From positions 1 to 45,300 of the forward strand of contig DATGKW010000102.1 in assembly GCA_035294465.1 (NCBI GenBank): a stretch of 45,300 nt of DNA. Direction: 5' to 3'. Under the pieces are notes generated by a model. The model did not search any database. It was not told where the DNA came from and was given only the letters and a program-made list of their open reading frames with translations. The translations under genes and the position numbers were made by a program. Positions 44,101 through 45,300 of this stretch are shown in pieces. Origin of the DNA: Paraktedonobacter sp035294465. Its GTDB lineage: Bacteria > Chloroflexota > Ktedonobacteria > Ktedonobacterales > Ktedonobacteraceae. Within the stretch, counting starts at the first letter, position 1, and each line of letters starts with the position of its first letter.

Positions 44101-44915
44101 CGGCTCCCCAGGCCGTGTATCAAACGAACCGCTACGGCAACTTTACCTACACCATTCCCAACCTGACGCCGGGTGCATCCTACACCGTGCGGCTGCATTT
44201 CGCTGAAACTTACTGGACGCAAACCGGGCAACGCGTCTTCAACGTCAACATCAACGGTAGCCAGGTGTTGACCAATTTCGATATCATCGCCGCGGCCGGC
44301 GCAGCCAATAAAGCTGTCGTCGAACAGTTCACGGCGACGGCCAGCAGCGGAGGGACGATCACTATTCAGTTCGTGACCGTCAAGGATAACGCGCAGGTCA
44401 ACGGCATCGAGGTGCTCGGCGGAAGCTCGCCCACGCCGACGCCTACATCGACACCTCCGCCAGCGGGCAGCGTGCAAATCAACTGCGGTGGCTCCGCGGC
44501 TGCCCCCTTTGTGGCCGATACGGACTTCACGGGCGGATCGGTTGGAGCGAGCACAACCAGTACGATTAATACCAGCGGGGTGAGCAATCCAGCTCCTCAG
44601 GCGGTCTACCAGACCAATCGTATTGGGACCTCTTTTAGCTATACCATTCCCAATCTCACGCCGGGCGCATCCTACACCGTGCGGCTGCACTTCGCTGAAA
44701 CCTACTGGACGGCGGCAGGCAAACGCATCTTCAACGTCAGCATCAACGGTAGCCAGGTGCTGACCAACTTTGACATTTTTGCCACGGCGGGGAGTGCAAA
44801 CAAAGCGGTGGTCGAACAGTTCACAGCGACGGCCAGCGCGAGTGGCACGATCACCATTCAGTTTACCGCTGTAGTGGATAATGCCCAGATTAACGGAATC
44901 GAGGTTCTGGCCTGA
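41160..44915 (+). CDS. Secreted GH81 endo-beta-1,3-glucanase with three malectin modules
   Basis: The 1,251-residue product has a signal peptide (LLVLPLLFATLVFTGVTFL, cleavage near AQASS). The GH81 domain (about 50-765) shows PTSDWWTSVAW near the start, the acid Asp in DLNDHHFHYGYWI (Asp 462) and the base region YEGHSWASG...GNNQESSSEAINAW (Glu 537 and Glu 541). GH81 enzymes are inverting endo-beta-1,3-glucanases found in fungi and some bacteria. Three malectin modules follow with Thr-Pro linkers; no other binding module is present. The ATG follows GGAAGGAA by four bases. It is the third secreted beta-1,3-glucan enzyme in a row and should complement the GH16 by attacking insoluble or helical beta-1,3-glucan, such as fungal or callose-like wall material. 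Confidence 0.92.
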   Translation: MKQKFASLATRSRALLVLPLLFATLVFTGVTFLSYHRSAQASSIVQVGAGSYTTAPPSNLTLPPNTIYRTSNVTGPMPTSDWWTSVAWTQPAYPIYPLPLALQTTTTGIGVDYPDIEVETGAIHAGYNTDFTLGASSGTFPSPNPLVDGYSDWTVSMLWNNGSGGTMRVTAGQGMPYLYATYASENPQLTFSTAPTIWSGTASSNVLGITINGHNYGLFGPSGSTWTGLGTTTLTNNAQGKTYFSLAALPDNTTSTLQAFQQYAYSFVTNTQVSWSYDQNTSEVHTTYAVTTQAEEGTQTGTIMALFPSQWKVTNNFSPLSYTYHSVRGTMKTMAGSSFSTTLTYHGILPYFPDVGQYNQATLLDDIESFADQSRSPTVGDTYWGGKALLQVADLLPIAREAGLTTAYNNLLAWLEGAMADHFTATDSSGNPKTTDMFYYDPTWGTIIGDPASYGSDSDLNDHHFHYGYWIQSAAEIARADPSWVSKYGGMVDLLIDDIADPSRNDPMFPFLRNFSPYEGHSWASGSELAAWGNNQESSSEAINAWAGLIEWGEATGNAQITDLGIYLYTTETYTVEQDWFDVDHDIFPAGYGYDYTAQVWGGQNWFGTYFSADPQEIRGINLIPITSSSLYLADDTAYEQEFLQAMAQENGSDTWTVWQDSLWEYQALIDAPGAIQLFNAQPNYTPGASETKAFTYTMLYDLQTLGEVDAAITANTPLYAVFNHSGTINHVAYNASSAPITVTFSDGTSFSVPAGQISVNGTTIPLRTLPPPSGLQINAGGGEDYPFVADTDFSGGATASSSNAIDTSGASNPAPEYVYQTNRYGNFTYTIPNLTPNTSYPVRLDFAETYWTSTGQRVFNVTANGQQVLTNFDIVAAAGGPNKAVDEQFNVTADSSGTITLQFTSVVDNAQVNGIEILGASSTTPAPTPTPSPTPVGGAGGVQINAGGSAAAPFIADTDFSGGSTAASSNAIDTSGVSNPAPQAVYQTNRYGNFTYTIPNLTPGASYTVRLHFAETYWTQTGQRVFNVNINGSQVLTNFDIIAAAGAANKAVVEQFTATASSGGTITIQFVTVKDNAQVNGIEVLGGSSPTPTPTSTPPPAGSVQINCGGSAAAPFVADTDFTGGSVGASTTSTINTSGVSNPAPQAVYQTNRIGTSFSYTIPNLTPGASYTVRLHFAETYWTAAGKRIFNVSINGSQVLTNFDIFATAGSANKAVVEQFTATASASGTITIQFTAVVDNAQINGIEVLA
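43483..44912 (+). repeat. Three malectin-module repeats in the GH81 gene
   Basis: Modules 43483-43917, 43979-44418 and 44468-44912. The first two have the YGNFTYTIPNL form; the third has the IGTSFSYTIPNL form with an inserted VGAST-type loop. The DNA of modules two and three is close over long stretches, for example around GCATCCTACACCGTGCGGCT. Confidence 0.8.
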
Positions 44916-44988
44916 TTTATCGTCCATCTATTGGCCAACTTCTCTCGGTGTCACAAACACCGGCCATGCAAGAGAGAAAGGAGATGTC

Positions 44989-45300
44989 ATGGATGCACAA
45001 ACGTTCGGCGCTACGCTGCGTCGAAAACCTGTTCAACGACTGATAGGTCTGCTCATGCTCTTGAGCATCATAACCGGAGCTTCGGCAGCCTTTCTGCTCT
45101 TCGCTCATGCTCCTGCTGCTCATGCCGCAGGCGGAGTGCAGATCAACGCGGGCGGCCCAGCTGTCTCGCCTTTCGTAGCTGACACGGACTATAGCGGCGG
45201 CTCAACAGCCAGTGTGAGCAATACGATAGACACCAGCGGGGTGAGCAATCCAGCGCCGATGGCGGTCTACCAGAGCAACCGCTACGGCAACTTCACGTAT
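44989..45300 (+). CDS. Secreted malectin-module protein, N-terminal fragment
   Basis: The frame starts at ATG 44989 with AAAGGAGA just upstream and stays open to the right edge (104 residues). It encodes a signal peptide (LIGLLMLLSIITGASAAFLL, cleavage near AHAAG) followed directly by a malectin module beginning GGVQINAGGPAVSPFVADTD. The start region closely resembles that of the GH16 gene at DNA and protein level (GGAGA-GTCATGGATGC; MDA start; RLI and MLLSI in the same order), so it is probably a paralogue with the same architecture at its N-terminus. Its catalytic domain lies beyond the window. The 73-base gap after GH81 suggests cotranscription. Confidence 0.85.
   Translation, partial: MDAQTFGATLRRKPVQRLIGLLMLLSIITGASAAFLLFAHAPAAHAAGGVQINAGGPAVSPFVADTDYSGGSTASVSNTIDTSGVSNPAPMAVYQSNRYGNFTY
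45127..45300 (+). repeat. Malectin-module repeat, partial
   Basis: This is the eighth copy of the module, truncated by the window edge. It is of the YGNFTY form. Confidence 0.75.

Noticed and set aside
33563..45300. Long DNA repeats considered as a mobile element or assembly duplication
   Set aside because: The repeats coincide exactly with malectin modules in frame, differ from each other at many positions, and have no terminal repeats or transposase.

Overview
The window looks like a carbohydrate-degradation region of a single-membrane, spore- or filament-forming type of soil bacterium, most likely a Ktedonobacteria-type member of the Chloroflexota. The support is indirect: moderately high GC, large secreted multidomain glycoside hydrolases with Thr-Pro linkers and C-terminal CBM2 modules, many malectin modules, a DUF6461/HEAT protein, an ECF41 sigma factor and good Shine-Dalgarno sites. 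No rRNA, tRNA, CRISPR array, transposase or phage gene was recognised. The taxonomic call is inference.

Left part (1-9.2 kb). The tail of a probable metallophosphoesterase converges on a GH29 alpha-L-fucosidase. After a palindromic intergenic element come, all on the minus strand, a GH116-type glycosidase, a nucleotidyltransferase-fold protein and a COG0523 GTPase. A soluble three-PAS histidine kinase follows. The glycosidases here lack signal peptides and should act in the cytoplasm.

Cellulase island (9.3-17.9 kb, minus strand). A secreted GH30-CBM2 enzyme stands alone. A GH9-CBM3c-CBM2 endoglucanase (Tat-like signal) and a GH5-CBM2 endoglucanase (Sec-like signal) form an operon. The GH30 gene and the GH9-GH5 operon share an upstream block that aligns without gaps for 80 nt (59/80 identical), which suggests co-regulation. 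A DUF6461-HEAT repeat protein lies between them on the plus strand.

Sigma factor module (17.9-21.3 kb). An FAD-dependent phytoene-desaturase-like oxidoreductase is preceded by a match to the ECF41 promoter (TGTCACA-N16-CGTC) and followed by an ECF41 sigma factor gene whose mRNA appears leaderless. A PrsW-type membrane protease converges on it.

Uptake and intracellular catabolism (21.4-32.7 kb). A LacI regulator diverges from a long minus-strand cluster: family 5 substrate-binding lipoprotein, two permeases, GH1 beta-glucosidase, and two Gfo/Idh/MocA oxidoreductases with two xylose-isomerase-like TIM barrel proteins. The cluster promoter has one perfect LacI palindrome in its -35/-10 spacer and a second at the start site. 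No transporter ATPase gene is present.

Secreted beta-1,3-glucanase array (33.4 kb to the right edge, plus strand). A GH16 enzyme with a second, clan-A-like catalytic barrel, a GH3-PA14 enzyme and a GH81 enzyme carry seven complete malectin modules between them. A further gene starting with the same kind of signal peptide and an eighth module runs off the edge. Together the genes describe secreted attack on cellulose and beta-1,3-glucan (plant, algal or fungal wall material), import of oligosaccharides, and cytoplasmic hydrolysis or oxidation.
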